NCBI GenBank assembly: GCA_022825235.1
Contig: JAJDYI010000014.1
Span: 1 to 64,000, forward strand
DNA length: 64,000 bases
Direction of reading: 5' to 3'
Source of the DNA: Alphaproteobacteria bacterium
GTDB lineage: Bacteria; Pseudomonadota; Alphaproteobacteria; TMED109
The position numbers and the translations under genes are program-made. This document shows, piece after piece, positions 26,051 to 36,931 of this stretch (position 1 is its first letter; the number at the start of each line of letters is the position of its first letter). The notes beneath the pieces are model-generated. The model had not been told where the DNA came from. It made no database searches and saw nothing but the letters and a program-made list of their open reading frames with translations.

Positions 26051-28288
26051 TCAGAACGAGTACTTGACGGAGGCGGAGATGAAGTCGCGGTCGAGCAGCT
26101 CGTTGCCGTCGCCCGCGTACCGCGTGAAGCCGACATCGGCCTGCCAGCGACTGAGATAGTCGGCGCGTATCCCGACTGTCAGCGCGGTCCGCCCCTCCAC
26201 GAAGGGGCCGCTGGGTGCGGGGCTGTTGCCGCCGACATCGTGCAGGAACTGCGCGTAGGGGAAGAGGTTGATGGATCCGATCGCGTTGTTGTAGTCGAGA
26301 CGCGCTGCGATCCGGTACCCCCACGAGGTGGCGTCCGCGTCGGCTTCATGGGGCGTGTCGGCGGGAGCCATCGGGGGTGGAGGTGGGTCTGGCAGGATGC
26401 CGCCCGCTGGACTCTCCAGGGGGGTCGTGCGCCTGTCCGGCATGTCATGGACGTGCATCATTGCGGCTTCCATGACGAACGCTAGGCTGTCCGCCCCCAT
26501 GGTGGGTCCGAAGACCTTGGTCGCGGTGGCCTGGACCTGGCTCACGTCGCGCCTGACGTAGCCCTCCACCTGCGTCGGCTCGTAGGCCGCGAGATAGCCG
26601 GGGAGACGCTCCGGAGCGGCGGAAGCCAATCCCAGCGCCGTGATGATCGGCCGGAGACCGTCCTCGAGGACCTTCCGCTCCGCCCTCTGCAGCGGCGCGT
26701 CGGCACGCAGGGAGTACTCCCCCTGCAATGCCCAGCCGGAAGCGCCGAGCACCGTGTTGAAGCTCACGCCGACGAGCCGGATGTCCTCGGGATACTCGAG
26801 GAAGTACCGCCCGCCCTTTCCGTACCGGTCGATCGCCAGGGCAGCGGCAATCCCGCCGACTTGCGCTTCGACTTGCGCCGCGGCTTCCGCTTCGACGATT
26901 CTTCTGACGTCGTTGATGCCCGTTTGGATGATGCTTGCCGCATCCTCCGGCGGCAGCAAGCCGGCCTGAACCGCCTGCTGGACGTTTTCCGTGATCTCTG
27001 CGGCGTGCCGGGCGATCTCGGCCCCGGCGGCCGCGCTCGCGGCAGCGCCCACGGTGGCTGCGGTTGTGGAAGTCGGCCTGCCGATGGCGTCGGCCGCGAA
27101 GAGCCCCGCCTGCACGCTGCTCAATTCTGAGGTCTGCGCACCGACCGTAGGCAGTCTGCTGTGGTAGTTGATGACGTAGAAGCCGAACTCGGTATCGTTC
27201 AGTTCTTCAGCAAGGTACCGCACCGCCATGCCCCACTGGCCGGATTCGTCGGGAGACCGGTCAGCGCCGCGCAGCACGCTCAAGAAGTCTCCATCGAATG
27301 CCGCCTGCGGACGTTGCGGCGCGGGGATCAACTCCCCTGTCAGCGGGTGGGGCACCGTGTAGGCGGCCAGGTCCGCATTGATCGCCGCCGTCAGCGGGCC
27401 GAATCCGAACCCCTGGTCCCAGAGTTGCTGCTGGCCGGGCAGGAGGAGTTCATAGATGCTGGTAATGACGGCCTTTCTCGCACCCGGTCCCGCGTAGTCG
27501 GTGCTCGAGAAGTAGCTCCCGACCGGATCGATCCGGGTCTCGTCCCAGTCAAACTGGTAGAAGCCTTCGACCGACAGGTTGTCGGTCGGTGCGACTGCCA
27601 CCGAGGCCAGTCCCGCGGGCAGCAGCGCTTCCCGGAGTTCGGAACCCGGCAGCCTGAGCTTGCTGACGTCGAAGGGGTTGACGGCGTTGATGCCGTTCGG
27701 GATGAAGGTGCTCTCTCCCCAGTTCAGCACGTGCCGGCCCAGCCGGACGTCGATGGGCATGTCGCCGGCGTCGAATGCAGCGGTGACGTACGCATCGAGG
27801 ATCTCGACATCGCTGCCCACGCGCTCTTTCGCCTCGTCGCTCAGTGGGGTGCGCTCGCGCTCGCCGTCCTGATTCTCGAAGTCGAGGAAGCCCGTGGCCC
27901 GGACGAATGCGCCGAACTCGCCAGTGCGGATGTCGAGGTCCGAGGTGAATTTGGAGGCGTTGCTGACGACGCCGCGGTCGTAGTTGAGATCGCCGTCGTT
28001 GCCGTTGGTGTCGTCGGCCAGAGTGCCGTCGCGCTCCTCTACCCGGATGGTCAGGCCGTGGGAGAGGATGGTGTCCAGGCTCCCCCGGTACCCGTTCTCA
28101 TTGAACTCGACGGCCGTCGCGGGCACGGTCTGCAGGAGGAGGCCGCCAACCGTGACGATCGTGGCCATGGCGATCGGCCCGACGCCGCAGCTTCGGGCCC
28201 AGCCGGGTCGGCGCGTCGCGCCTCCAGGCAGCAGCCCGCGCGCAGGATGAAGCGATCCGGTCGCGTCAGATTCACGAATGTTCCGCAT
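26051..28288 (-). CDS. DUF1302 outer-membrane beta-barrel protein
   Basis: The ~745-residue protein starts at an ATG (28288) with GGAGG six bases upstream. It has a signal region ending near TVPATAVEF and a long series of amphipathic strands with aromatic girdles, ending in a C-terminal Phe (SASVKYSF), as outer-membrane barrels do. DUF1302 markers include NYDRGVVSNASKFTSDLDI, VRLGRHVLNWGESTFIPNGI and AFDGDFLSVL. It heads the operon DUF1302-DUF1329-YCF48-MMPL and is likely its outer-membrane channel. A helical Ala-rich insertion (~residues 380-480) is longer than I expect for a barrel loop. Confidence 0.92.
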   Translation of the reverse strand: MRNIRESDATGSLHPARGLLPGGATRRPGWARSCGVGPIAMATIVTVGGLLLQTVPATAVEFNENGYRGSLDTILSHGLTIRVEERDGTLADDTNGNDGDLNYDRGVVSNASKFTSDLDIRTGEFGAFVRATGFLDFENQDGERERTPLSDEAKERVGSDVEILDAYVTAAFDAGDMPIDVRLGRHVLNWGESTFIPNGINAVNPFDVSKLRLPGSELREALLPAGLASVAVAPTDNLSVEGFYQFDWDETRIDPVGSYFSSTDYAGPGARKAVITSIYELLLPGQQQLWDQGFGFGPLTAAINADLAAYTVPHPLTGELIPAPQRPQAAFDGDFLSVLRGADRSPDESGQWGMAVRYLAEELNDTEFGFYVINYHSRLPTVGAQTSELSSVQAGLFAADAIGRPTSTTAATVGAAASAAAGAEIARHAAEITENVQQAVQAGLLPPEDAASIIQTGINDVRRIVEAEAAAQVEAQVGGIAAALAIDRYGKGGRYFLEYPEDIRLVGVSFNTVLGASGWALQGEYSLRADAPLQRAERKVLEDGLRPIITALGLASAAPERLPGYLAAYEPTQVEGYVRRDVSQVQATATKVFGPTMGADSLAFVMEAAMMHVHDMPDRRTTPLESPAGGILPDPPPPPMAPADTPHEADADATSWGYRIAARLDYNNAIGSINLFPYAQFLHDVGGNSPAPSGPFVEGRTALTVGIRADYLSRWQADVGFTRYAGDGNELLDRDFISASVKYSF

Positions 28289-28803
28289 GGAGCCCCTCCT
28301 GGCTGGACCGACGGCGGCGGTTCCGCTCGCTCGCCCGGTCACAGGTCCACGAAGACCCCTTGATTGGGTTCGGAACCCTGCGAGTTCCCGGGCAGTGGAA
28401 CGCAACGTCACCGCCGCATACTCACTTTCCTACCACGTTGATGCACCAGCGTCTATCGTACGTGTTCATATGCCCATGCCCTTTCGGGCAAATTGGGTCT
28501 GTGGCAGGCGGGGTTTGATATCGCAGCGGGCGGTCGGGTGGGCCGCGGAATCCGGTGAGCCGCGGGGTTGTGAACTTCGCGATAGCAAGGGTTGGACGAT
28601 TAGGCGACGATTGCGGGCAGCGTGGTCGCCGAGACGACGCGACCCGGATGGAACGGCCTGGGCATGCACCGTTGCGCGGCCTGGGGCGCGCCTCGTGGAC
28701 GGCCGCGAGGGCGGATATCGGCGCCCGGGAAGTGGCAGGTTTCGAGCTGTCGAGGCCCCTTGATCACCGCGGCGGCGCACTGGGGCAGTCACTGCGGCGG
28801 AGC
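28289..28803. other. Intergenic region upstream of the DUF1302 operon
   Basis: The region separates the thiolase stop from the DUF1302 start and must contain the promoter of the four-gene operon. It includes a less GC-rich patch around 28400-28480, but no clear -35/-10 pair or gene could be identified. Confidence 0.4.
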
Positions 28804-30009
28804 TCAGGTGCGCTCGAGCAGCAGTGCGATCCCCTGGCCGACGCCGATACACATGGTGCACACGGCGTAGCGGCCGCCCCGCGCCGCGAGTTCCCGCGCG
28901 GCCGTCATGGCGAGGCGCGCGCCCGACATCCCGAGCGGATGGCCGTACGCGATGGCGCCGCCGTTCGGATTGACATGCTCGGCATCGTCCGGGAGGCCGA
29001 GCTGGCGGAGGCACGCGAGGGCCTGGCTGGCGAACGCCTCGTTCAGCTCGATGACGTCGATGTCGCCGAGGCCAATGCCGGCCCGGTCGAGCAGCTTCGG
29101 CACGGCGGCGGCCGGCCCCATGCCCATGACCCGCGGCGACACGCCCGCGACGGCGGCGCCGACGACCCGCGCCAGCGGCGTAAGCCCGTGCGCTTCGACC
29201 GCCGCACCCGATGCGAGGACGAGGGCGCAGGCGCCGTCGTTCACCCCGGACGCATTGCCGGCCGTGACCGTGCCGCCGTCCCGGAACGGCGCCGGGAGCT
29301 TCGCGAGCCCCTCCAGACTGGTGCCGGGCCGCGGGTGCTCGTCTTCGGCCACGCTGACCGGCGCGCCGCGCCGCTGGGGGACCTCGACCGGAGCGATTTC
29401 CGATGCCATGCGCCGCGCTGCCATGGCGCGGGCCGCCCGCTGCTGCGACCGAAGCGCGAACGCGTCCTGGTCGGCCCGGCTCACCTGGTAGTCGGTGGCG
29501 ACGTTTTCCGCGGTCTCCGGCATCGAGTCCGTGCCGTAGAGCTTCTCCATCAGGGGATTCACGAACCGCCATCCGATCGTGGAGTCCTCGATCCGGGCGG
29601 ACCGCGAGAAGGCGTGCTCGGCCTTCGGCATGACGAAGGGTGCGCGCGACATGCTCTCGACGCCGCCCGCGAGCACGAACTCGTGCTCGCCCGTCCGGAT
29701 CGACCGCGCGGCCTGCGCCGTCGCGTCGAGCCCCGACCCGCAGAGGCGGTTGACCGTCGCACCCGGCACCGATTCCGGGAGCCCTGCCAGCAGCAGCGCC
29801 ATCCGGGCCACGTTGCGGTTGTCCTCGCCGGCCTGGTTCACGCAGCCCAGCACCACGTCGTCCAGGGCTTCCCAGTCGAGTTGCGGGTGCCGATCCACGA
29901 GCACGCGGATGACGTGCGCGGCCAGGTCGTCGGGACGAACGCTTGCGAGCGCGCCCCCGAAGCGGCCGATGGGGGTGCGGACGGAGTCGCAGACAAAGGC
30001 TTCGGGCAC
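28804..30009 (-). CDS. pcaF: Thiolase, 3-oxoadipyl-CoA thiolase-like (acetyl-CoA acyltransferase)
   Basis: The 401-residue thiolase has the nucleophilic Cys in TVNRLCGSGLDA (~95), GGVESMSRAPFVMPK, the substrate loop NPLMEKLYGTDSMPETAENVA, the GHPLG His loop (IAYGHPLGMSGAR) and the second Cys in CTMCIGVGQGIALLL. The ending and the GCVNQAGEDNRNVARM segment are closest to PcaF/PaaJ-type 3-oxoadipyl-CoA thiolases. The GTG at 30009 gives the standard length and has GGAG upstream; the longer frame to 30075 is unnecessary. No other aromatic-degradation genes are near, so a general beta-ketothiolase role is possible. Confidence 0.92.
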   Translation of the reverse strand: MPEAFVCDSVRTPIGRFGGALASVRPDDLAAHVIRVLVDRHPQLDWEALDDVVLGCVNQAGEDNRNVARMALLLAGLPESVPGATVNRLCGSGLDATAQAARSIRTGEHEFVLAGGVESMSRAPFVMPKAEHAFSRSARIEDSTIGWRFVNPLMEKLYGTDSMPETAENVATDYQVSRADQDAFALRSQQRAARAMAARRMASEIAPVEVPQRRGAPVSVAEDEHPRPGTSLEGLAKLPAPFRDGGTVTAGNASGVNDGACALVLASGAAVEAHGLTPLARVVGAAVAGVSPRVMGMGPAAAVPKLLDRAGIGLGDIDVIELNEAFASQALACLRQLGLPDDAEHVNPNGGAIAYGHPLGMSGARLAMTAARELAARGGRYAVCTMCIGVGQGIALLLERT

Positions 30010-30234
30010 GACAAGCTCCGGCAGGGATTCCGAGGGGCAGGCCCATCCTAGCGGAACCCCCGGAGCCCGGATCACCGGAACCGCCCCCGGATCCGGGCCG
30101 CTTCCTCCCGGTGACCGGCGCTTTCCTGTTGCAGGTGATTCAGCCCTGTGCTACGAAAAGTCCCTAGCCGGAGGCTGTCCGAATCCGTTGCGCACGGTGC
30201 GCACCCTCCGGACGCCCATAGTCTCATTCCACCC

Positions 30235-30813
30235 ATGCGTCCGGACTCGGTCTTGGCTGAATCATCCGAGGGGCTCGCGAGCCTCGCAGCCCCCTACGCG
30301 TCTGCGCTGTTTGCCATCGCGGTGGAACGCGATGCGCTCGATCGGACCGAGCAGGGTCTGGGCGCGGTCCTGGCCCTGACGGCCGGCAGCCCCGATCTCG
30401 GCCGCCTGATCCGGAGCCCCGTGGTGGCGCGGGCGGATCAGGCGCGCGCCATGGCGGCCGTTCTCGAGGCGATGGGGGCGGAGCCGCTGGTGCGGAACTT
30501 CATCGGCGTCCTGGCCCGCAACCGCCGGCTGGGCGCGCTGCCGGCCATCGTCCGCCGGTTCCGGGCGCTGGTGGCCGAGCGCCGGGGCGAGGTCGAGGCG
30601 GTGGCGGAAGCCGCGATCGATCTCGATGACGCCACCACGAACCGCATCCGGGACGCCCTGGCGGCCGCGCTCGGGCGCCGGGTGGCGCTCCGCACCGAGG
30701 TCGTCCCGGACCTGCTGGGCGGCCTGGTCGTCCGGGTGGGCTCAATCCGCGTCGACGGCTCGCTTCGCACCCAACTCCAGTCGCTTGCCCATGCCATGAA
30801 GGGAGCCGCGTAG
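30235..30813 (+). CDS. atpH: F1F0 ATP synthase subunit delta
   Basis: This 192-residue delta subunit (OSCP) forms the peripheral stalk connection at the top of F1. Markers are YASALFAIAVERDAL near the N-terminus, GVLARNRRLGALPAIVRRF in the middle, and the conserved end VVPDLLGGLVVRVGSIRVDGSLRTQL. It is the first gene of atpHAGDC; its stop abuts the atpA ATG without a gap. The F0 genes are not in the window, as is usual in alphaproteobacteria where F0 and F1 operons are separate. Confidence 0.94.
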   Translation: MRPDSVLAESSEGLASLAAPYASALFAIAVERDALDRTEQGLGAVLALTAGSPDLGRLIRSPVVARADQARAMAAVLEAMGAEPLVRNFIGVLARNRRLGALPAIVRRFRALVAERRGEVEAVAEAAIDLDDATTNRIRDALAAALGRRVALRTEVVPDLLGGLVVRVGSIRVDGSLRTQLQSLAHAMKGAA

Positions 30814-32343
30814 ATGGATCTTCGCGCATCCGAGATTTCCTCGATCCTCAAGCAGCAGATCGAGGACTTCGAGACCGGCGTCGAAGTCGCCGAAGTCGGT
30901 GAGGTGATCGCGGTCGGAGACGGCATTGCCCGAATCTACGGCCTGGACGAGGTGATGGCCGGCGAGCTCGTCGAATTCCCCGGCAACATCGTGGGGATGG
31001 CGCTCAACCTCGAGGCCGACAACGTCGGCGTGGTGATCTTCGGTGACGACCGCTCGATCCGCGAGGGCGACACCGTCAAGCGCACCGGGCGGATCGTCGA
31101 CGCGCCGGTCGGCCCGAGCATGCTCGGCCGGGTGGTCGACGCCCTCGGCAACCCGATCGACGGCGGCTCCGACATCGAGGTCACGGAACGGCGCCCGGTC
31201 GACGTCCGGGCGCCCGGCATCATTGCCCGGCAGTCGGTTTTCGAGCCGATGCAGACCGGCCTCAAGGCCATCGATTCGCTGGTACCCATCGGCCGCGGCC
31301 AGCGCGAACTCATCATCGGGGACCGCCAGACCGGGAAGACCGCGCTCGCGGTCGACACCATCATCAACCAGAAGGACATCAACGCCCACGGCCCCGTCGA
31401 GAAGCGCCTCCAGTGCATCTACGTCGCGATCGGCCAGAAGCGGTCCACGGTGGCCCAGGTCGTGCGCACCCTGCAGGACGCGGGCGCCATGGACTACACC
31501 TGCGTCGTCGCGGCGACGGCGTCGGAGCCCGCCCCGCTCCAGTACCTTGCCCCCTATACCGGCTGCACCATCGGCGAGTGGTTCCGCGACAACGGGCAGC
31601 ACGCGCTCATCATCTACGACGATCTTTCAAAGCAGGCGGTGGCTTACCGCCAGATGTCGCTGCTCCTGCGCCGCCCGCCGGGCCGGGAGGCCTACCCCGG
31701 CGACGTGTTCTACCTGCATTCGCGGCTGCTGGAACGGGCCGCCAAGCTGTCCGAGGAGGAGGGCGGGGGCTCGCTGACCGCGCTCCCGATCATCGAGACC
31801 CAGGCGAACGACGTGTCCGCCTACATTCCCACCAACGTGATCTCGATCACCGACGGCCAGATCTTTCTCGAGACCGATCTCTTCTATCAGGGCATCCGGC
31901 CGGCCATCAACGTCGGCATCTCCGTGAGCCGGGTCGGCTCCGCCGCCCAGGTCAAGGCCATGAAGAAGGTGGCGGGGACGATCAAGCTCGAGCTCGCCCA
32001 GTACCGCGAGATGGCGGCGTTTGCCCAGTTCGGCTCCGACCTCGATGCCTCGACCCAGCGGCTCCTCAAGCGGGGTGCTCGCCTTACCGAGCTGCTCAAG
32101 CAGGGTCAGTACGCGCCGCTGTCCGTCGAGGAGCAGGTCTGCGTGATCTTCGCGGGCGTGAACGGCTACTGCGACGCGATCGAGACTGACCAGATCCAGC
32201 GGTTCGAGGAAGGGTTCCTCGCCCTGCTGCGGGCCGAGCACGGCGACCTCCTGGCGGAGATCCGCGACAGCGGCGAGCTCTCGGAGGACACCGACGCCAA
32301 GCTCCGCGCCGCGCTCGACTCCTTTGTCGCGAGCTTCGGCTAG
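30814..32343 (+). CDS. atpA: F1F0 ATP synthase subunit alpha
   Basis: This 509-residue regulatory nucleotide-binding subunit of the F1 hexamer has the Walker A loop [14 protein letters not shown] (~169-182), [17 protein letters not shown] for Walker B, and [17 protein letters not shown] with the arginine finger that completes the catalytic site on beta. It starts directly after the atpH stop. The length is standard. Confidence 0.97.
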   Translation: MDLRASEISSILKQQIEDFETGVEVAEVGEVIAVGDGIARIYGLDEVMAGELVEFPGNIVGMALNLEADNVGVVIFGDDRSIREGDTVKRTGRIVDAPVGPSMLGRVVDALGNPIDGGSDIEVTERRPVDVRAPGIIARQSVFEPMQTGLKAIDSLVPIGRGQRELIIGDRQTGKTALAVDTIINQKDINAHGPVEKRLQCIYVAIGQKRSTVAQVVRTLQDAGAMDYTCVVAATASEPAPLQYLAPYTGCTIGEWFRDNGQHALIIYDDLSKQAVAYRQMSLLLRRPPGREAYPGDVFYLHSRLLERAAKLSEEEGGGSLTALPIIETQANDVSAYIPTNVISITDGQIFLETDLFYQGIRPAINVGISVSRVGSAAQVKAMKKVAGTIKLELAQYREMAAFAQFGSDLDASTQRLLKRGARLTELLKQGQYAPLSVEEQVCVIFAGVNGYCDAIETDQIQRFEEGFLALLRAEHGDLLAEIRDSGELSEDTDAKLRAALDSFVASFG

Positions 32344-32363
32344 GACCCCGAGAAGCTCCGGCC

Positions 32364-33254
32364 ATGTCGAGTCTCAAGGAACTCCGGACGCGGATCAGCA
32401 GCGTCCGCTCGACGCGGAAGATCACGCAGGCCATGAAGATGGTGGCCGCCTCGAAGCTGCGCCGGGTCCAGGAGCGCACCGAACGCGCCCGCCCGTACGC
32501 CGCCGGGATGGAAGCGATGGTGGCGCGGCTCGCGGGCACGGTCGCGCCCGAGGATGCCCCGCCGCTGCTGGTCGGGACCGGCAGCCGGAAGGTGGCCCTG
32601 CTGCTGGTCATCACGGCGGACCGCGGGCTTTGCGGCGCCTTCAACACGGGGGTGGTCCGGGCGGTGCGGCGCAAGCTCGCGGCGCTCGCCGAGGATTCGG
32701 TCGAGGCGAAGATCTACTGCGTCGGGCGCAAGGGCCACGACATGCTGCGCCGCACGCACGGTGCGCGGATCGTCGGCAGCCGGCTCCTGCCGCCCGGGCG
32801 CGACCTGCCCTTCGCCGAGGCGGCGGCGGTCGCCGAGGAAATCCTAGGCTTGTTCGCCGACGGCGGCTTCGACCTGTGCACCATGCACTACAACCGGTTC
32901 CGCTCGGCGATGTCGCAGGTGGTCACGGAGACCGGGGTCATTCCGCGTACGGCGCCGGAATCGGAAGCGCCGGACGAGCCGGCCGCGCCGACCGTCGGCG
33001 CGCTGCACGAATTCGAACCCGGCGAGGACGAACTCCTCGCCGAGCTCCTGCCGCGCAACCTCGCCGTGCAGATCCACGGCGCGTTCCTCGAGAGCGCGGC
33101 CGGCGAGCACGGCGCGCGCATGACGGCGATGGAGAATGCCACCCGGAACGCGGGCGACATGATCGGGCGTCTGGAGCTGTCGTACAACCGCCAGCGCCAG
33201 GCGGCCATCACCAAGGAGCTCATCGAGATCATCTCGGGCTCGGAAGCACTGTAG
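32364..33254 (+). CDS. atpG: F1F0 ATP synthase subunit gamma
   Basis: This 296-residue central rotor shaft has the family N-terminus LKELRTRISSVRSTRKITQAMKMVA and C-terminus ATRNAGDMIGRLELSYNRQRQAAITKELIEI, which form the coiled-coil that turns inside the alpha/beta hexamer. The middle is less conserved and includes a Glu/Pro-rich loop. It lies between atpA and atpD in the F1 operon. Confidence 0.95.
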   Translation: MSSLKELRTRISSVRSTRKITQAMKMVAASKLRRVQERTERARPYAAGMEAMVARLAGTVAPEDAPPLLVGTGSRKVALLLVITADRGLCGAFNTGVVRAVRRKLAALAEDSVEAKIYCVGRKGHDMLRRTHGARIVGSRLLPPGRDLPFAEAAAVAEEILGLFADGGFDLCTMHYNRFRSAMSQVVTETGVIPRTAPESEAPDEPAAPTVGALHEFEPGEDELLAELLPRNLAVQIHGAFLESAAGEHGARMTAMENATRNAGDMIGRLELSYNRQRQAAITKELIEIISGSEAL

Positions 33255-34709
<1,455 letters not shown>

Positions 34710-34710
34710 C

Positions 34711-35130
34711 ATGGCGGACGCGCCGCTGATCGACCTCGAGCTGATCACGCCGGAAGCAACGGTGCTCGCGGCCACGCCCGAGATGGTGGTCGTGCCCGGG
34801 TCCGAAGGCGAATTCGGCGTGCTCCGGGACCATGCGCCGGTCCTGTCGTCGCTGCGGCCCGGCGTCGTGCAGGTGCACGCGACGTTCGACGCCGAACCGG
34901 AGTGCTACTTCGTGACCGGCGGGTTCACCGAGGCGGGGCCGGCCCATTGCCTCATCCTCGCGGACGCGGCGGTGCCCGTCTCGGAGATCGATGTGGAGGC
35001 GGCGGACCGGGCGGTGGCCGAGGCCGAGGAGGCCGTTCGCGAGGCGGGAGCAGGAACCGACGAGGCGGCGCGCGAGCGCGCCGACCGTGTGCTCGACGTC
35101 GCGACGGCGAGGCGCGCAGCAGCGGGCTGA
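34711..35130 (+). CDS. atpC: F1F0 ATP synthase subunit epsilon
   Basis: The 139-residue rotor subunit has the N-terminal beta-sandwich (LELITPEATVLAATPEMVVVPGSEGEFGVL, with HAPVLSSLRPG) and a short C-terminal helical region rich in Ala/Glu/Arg. It couples gamma to the c-ring and can inhibit ATP hydrolysis. It is the last gene of the operon, one base after atpD. Confidence 0.95.
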   Translation: MADAPLIDLELITPEATVLAATPEMVVVPGSEGEFGVLRDHAPVLSSLRPGVVQVHATFDAEPECYFVTGGFTEAGPAHCLILADAAVPVSEIDVEAADRAVAEAEEAVREAGAGTDEAARERADRVLDVATARRAAAG

Positions 35131-35469
35131 ACACGACCGGCAGCCCGCGCAGGCCGGACGACAGTTGCACGGCGTCCTCGGAACCCACGGGCAATGAGAC
35201 CACGCTGAAGGACAGACGTGCGCATGTGAGCGCGCAGGCGCAGCTGTGCTCGTCGCGGCCGCCCCGGCCGCTTTCTGCCGGAGACGACTGAAGCCGGGCG
35301 GGGATCGCCCTCGCCCGCGAGACGCTGCGTTCCGCGGCGCACGGGACGGTGCGGCGCCAGGGCCCCTGGCCGTCTTCGCTGGGACAGCCCGCGGGCCCGC
35401 GGTTCACTACAATTGATCCATCGCGATCCCGGCGCCCGGTGCGCGGCGCCCAGGCCAGTGGAGGCCCCC
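35131..35469 (+). other. Intergenic region after atpC
   Basis: No gene was recognised in either strand. GC-rich inverted repeats are present but none is followed by a T-tract, so no terminator is called. The last 15 bases carry the GGAGG site of the next gene. Confidence 0.4.
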
Positions 35470-36246
35470 ATGAGCGCCGTCCTCTCCGCCGTCCAGGCCA
35501 GTTCCGTGGATTCCGAAGCCGTCGAGCGCGAGCTTCGGGTCCAGCTCGCCGCCGCGTACCGGCTCGTCGAGCACTTCGGATGGTCGGAGCTCATCTACGG
35601 ACACCTCACGGTGCGCGTCCCCGGCGAGGTCCCGACCTTCCTCATCAATCCCTACGGCTTCAACTACGAGGAGATCACGGCCTCCAGCCTCGTGCGGATC
35701 GACGTCGACGGGAACGTGGTCGGCGGGTCGAACCACCCGGTGAACCGCGCCGGATTCGTCATCCACTCCGCCGTCCACATGGCGAACTCGGTCAACAAGT
35801 GCGTCATGCACACCCACACCCGCGCCGGCATGGCTGTCGCCGCGCTCGAGGACGGCCTCCTCCAAGTGCACATGTACTCGACCGGGTTCCACGGCCGGAT
35901 CGCCTATCACGAGTACGAGGGGCCGAGCCTCGATCTCGACGAACGCGAACGCCTGCTCGCCGACCTCGGTGACAGCAAGGCGATGGTCCTGCGCAACCAC
36001 GGCATCCTCACGGTCGGCCGCACCATCCCCGAGGCGTTCATTTGGCTCTACCGCCTGGAACGCGCCTGCCAGGTGCAGCTCGACGCCATGGCGGCGGGCC
36101 GGCTGCACGTCATCGACCCGAAGGTGGTGGCGCACTCGGCGAAGCAGACCACGCGCTTTCTCGAGTCGGAGGCCGCGGCAGGCGAGCTCGAGTTCCAGGC
36201 GCTGATGCGCAAGCTCGACCGGATCGACCCGTCATACCGGCACTGA
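35470..36246 (+). CDS. Class II aldolase/adducin family protein (paralogue)
   Basis: This 258-residue class II aldolase fold shows ELIYGHLTVRVPG, FLINPYGFNYEEITASSLV, metal-binding HTHTRAGMAVAALEDGL and LRNHGILTVG. It closely parallels the protein at 13580-14365 in length and motifs. The ATG at 35470 has GGAGG five bases upstream. It is a monocistronic gene placed between the ATP synthase operon and rppH. The substrate is unknown. Confidence 0.92.
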   Translation: MSAVLSAVQASSVDSEAVERELRVQLAAAYRLVEHFGWSELIYGHLTVRVPGEVPTFLINPYGFNYEEITASSLVRIDVDGNVVGGSNHPVNRAGFVIHSAVHMANSVNKCVMHTHTRAGMAVAALEDGLLQVHMYSTGFHGRIAYHEYEGPSLDLDERERLLADLGDSKAMVLRNHGILTVGRTIPEAFIWLYRLERACQVQLDAMAAGRLHVIDPKVVAHSAKQTTRFLESEAAAGELEFQALMRKLDRIDPSYRH

Positions 36247-36443
36247 CGTTCGCGACCTCGCTGCGGTCCGGCCGGCGCCTGACCGGCGGCATCGGCAACG
36301 CGGTGCGACGTGTGTCTGGATCACCGCCCGCGTGGCAGAACTCGAGGTAGCGGCGCTCGGAGTGAGGGCGCCAGGGCTCCAGCGTCCAAAAAGGCAAAGA
36401 TCAGGAAGTGGCCGCGGCTGGGACGGCGAGAGCGGGTGCCCGG

Positions 36444-36917
36444 TCAGTTTCCGGCGGGCCGATCCAGGAACTCCGAGAACTCGGCGAGCAGTTCCACGTA
36501 CATCGCCCGCTTGAAAGGCACGATCAGGCGCGGCAGCTCGTGCGGGGGCACCCAGCGCCAGGCTGAGAACTCGCCGCCCGGGCCGATGTCGATTTCCGAT
36601 TCCGGGCCCGTGTGCCGCATCGCGAACCACTTCTGCCGCTGCCCCCGGTAGCGCCCCCTCCACAGGTTGCCGGCCAGCGCGTCCGGGAGGTCATAGCGAA
36701 GCCAGCCGCGCGAGCTGGCGAGGACTTCCGCCTGTGCGACCCCAGTTTCCTCGCGGAGCTCGCGGAACGCAGCGGCCTCCGGATTCTCGCCCGCATCGAT
36801 CCCGCCCTGCGGCAGCTGCCAGGCGTCGGCCGTGTCGATGCGCTGGCCGACAAACGCCTTGCCGAGCGGGTTGAGCAGCAGGATTCCGACCGCCGGACGA
36901 TAGAGATCGCCGGGCAT
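36444..36917 (-). CDS. rppH: RNA pyrophosphohydrolase RppH (Nudix)
   Basis: This 157-residue Nudix hydrolase has the Nudix box as GGIDAGENPEAAAFRELREETG preceded by WQLPQ. The RppH-specific markers YRPAVGILLLN at the start, RGQRQKWFAMR, and EFSAWRWV are present. It removes pyrophosphate from the 5' end of mRNAs to start RNase E decay. It is just downstream of ctpA on the minus strand, a pairing common in alphaproteobacteria. Confidence 0.96.
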   Translation of the reverse strand: MPGDLYRPAVGILLLNPLGKAFVGQRIDTADAWQLPQGGIDAGENPEAAAFRELREETGVAQAEVLASSRGWLRYDLPDALAGNLWRGRYRGQRQKWFAMRHTGPESEIDIGPGGEFSAWRWVPPHELPRLIVPFKRAMYVELLAEFSEFLDRPAGN

Positions 36918-36931
36918 GGATGGGGGCGGGT

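Noticed and set aside
24788-26485. A 565-codon open frame on the plus strand
   Set aside because: It is antisense to DUF1329 and DUF1302 and has no recognisable motif.
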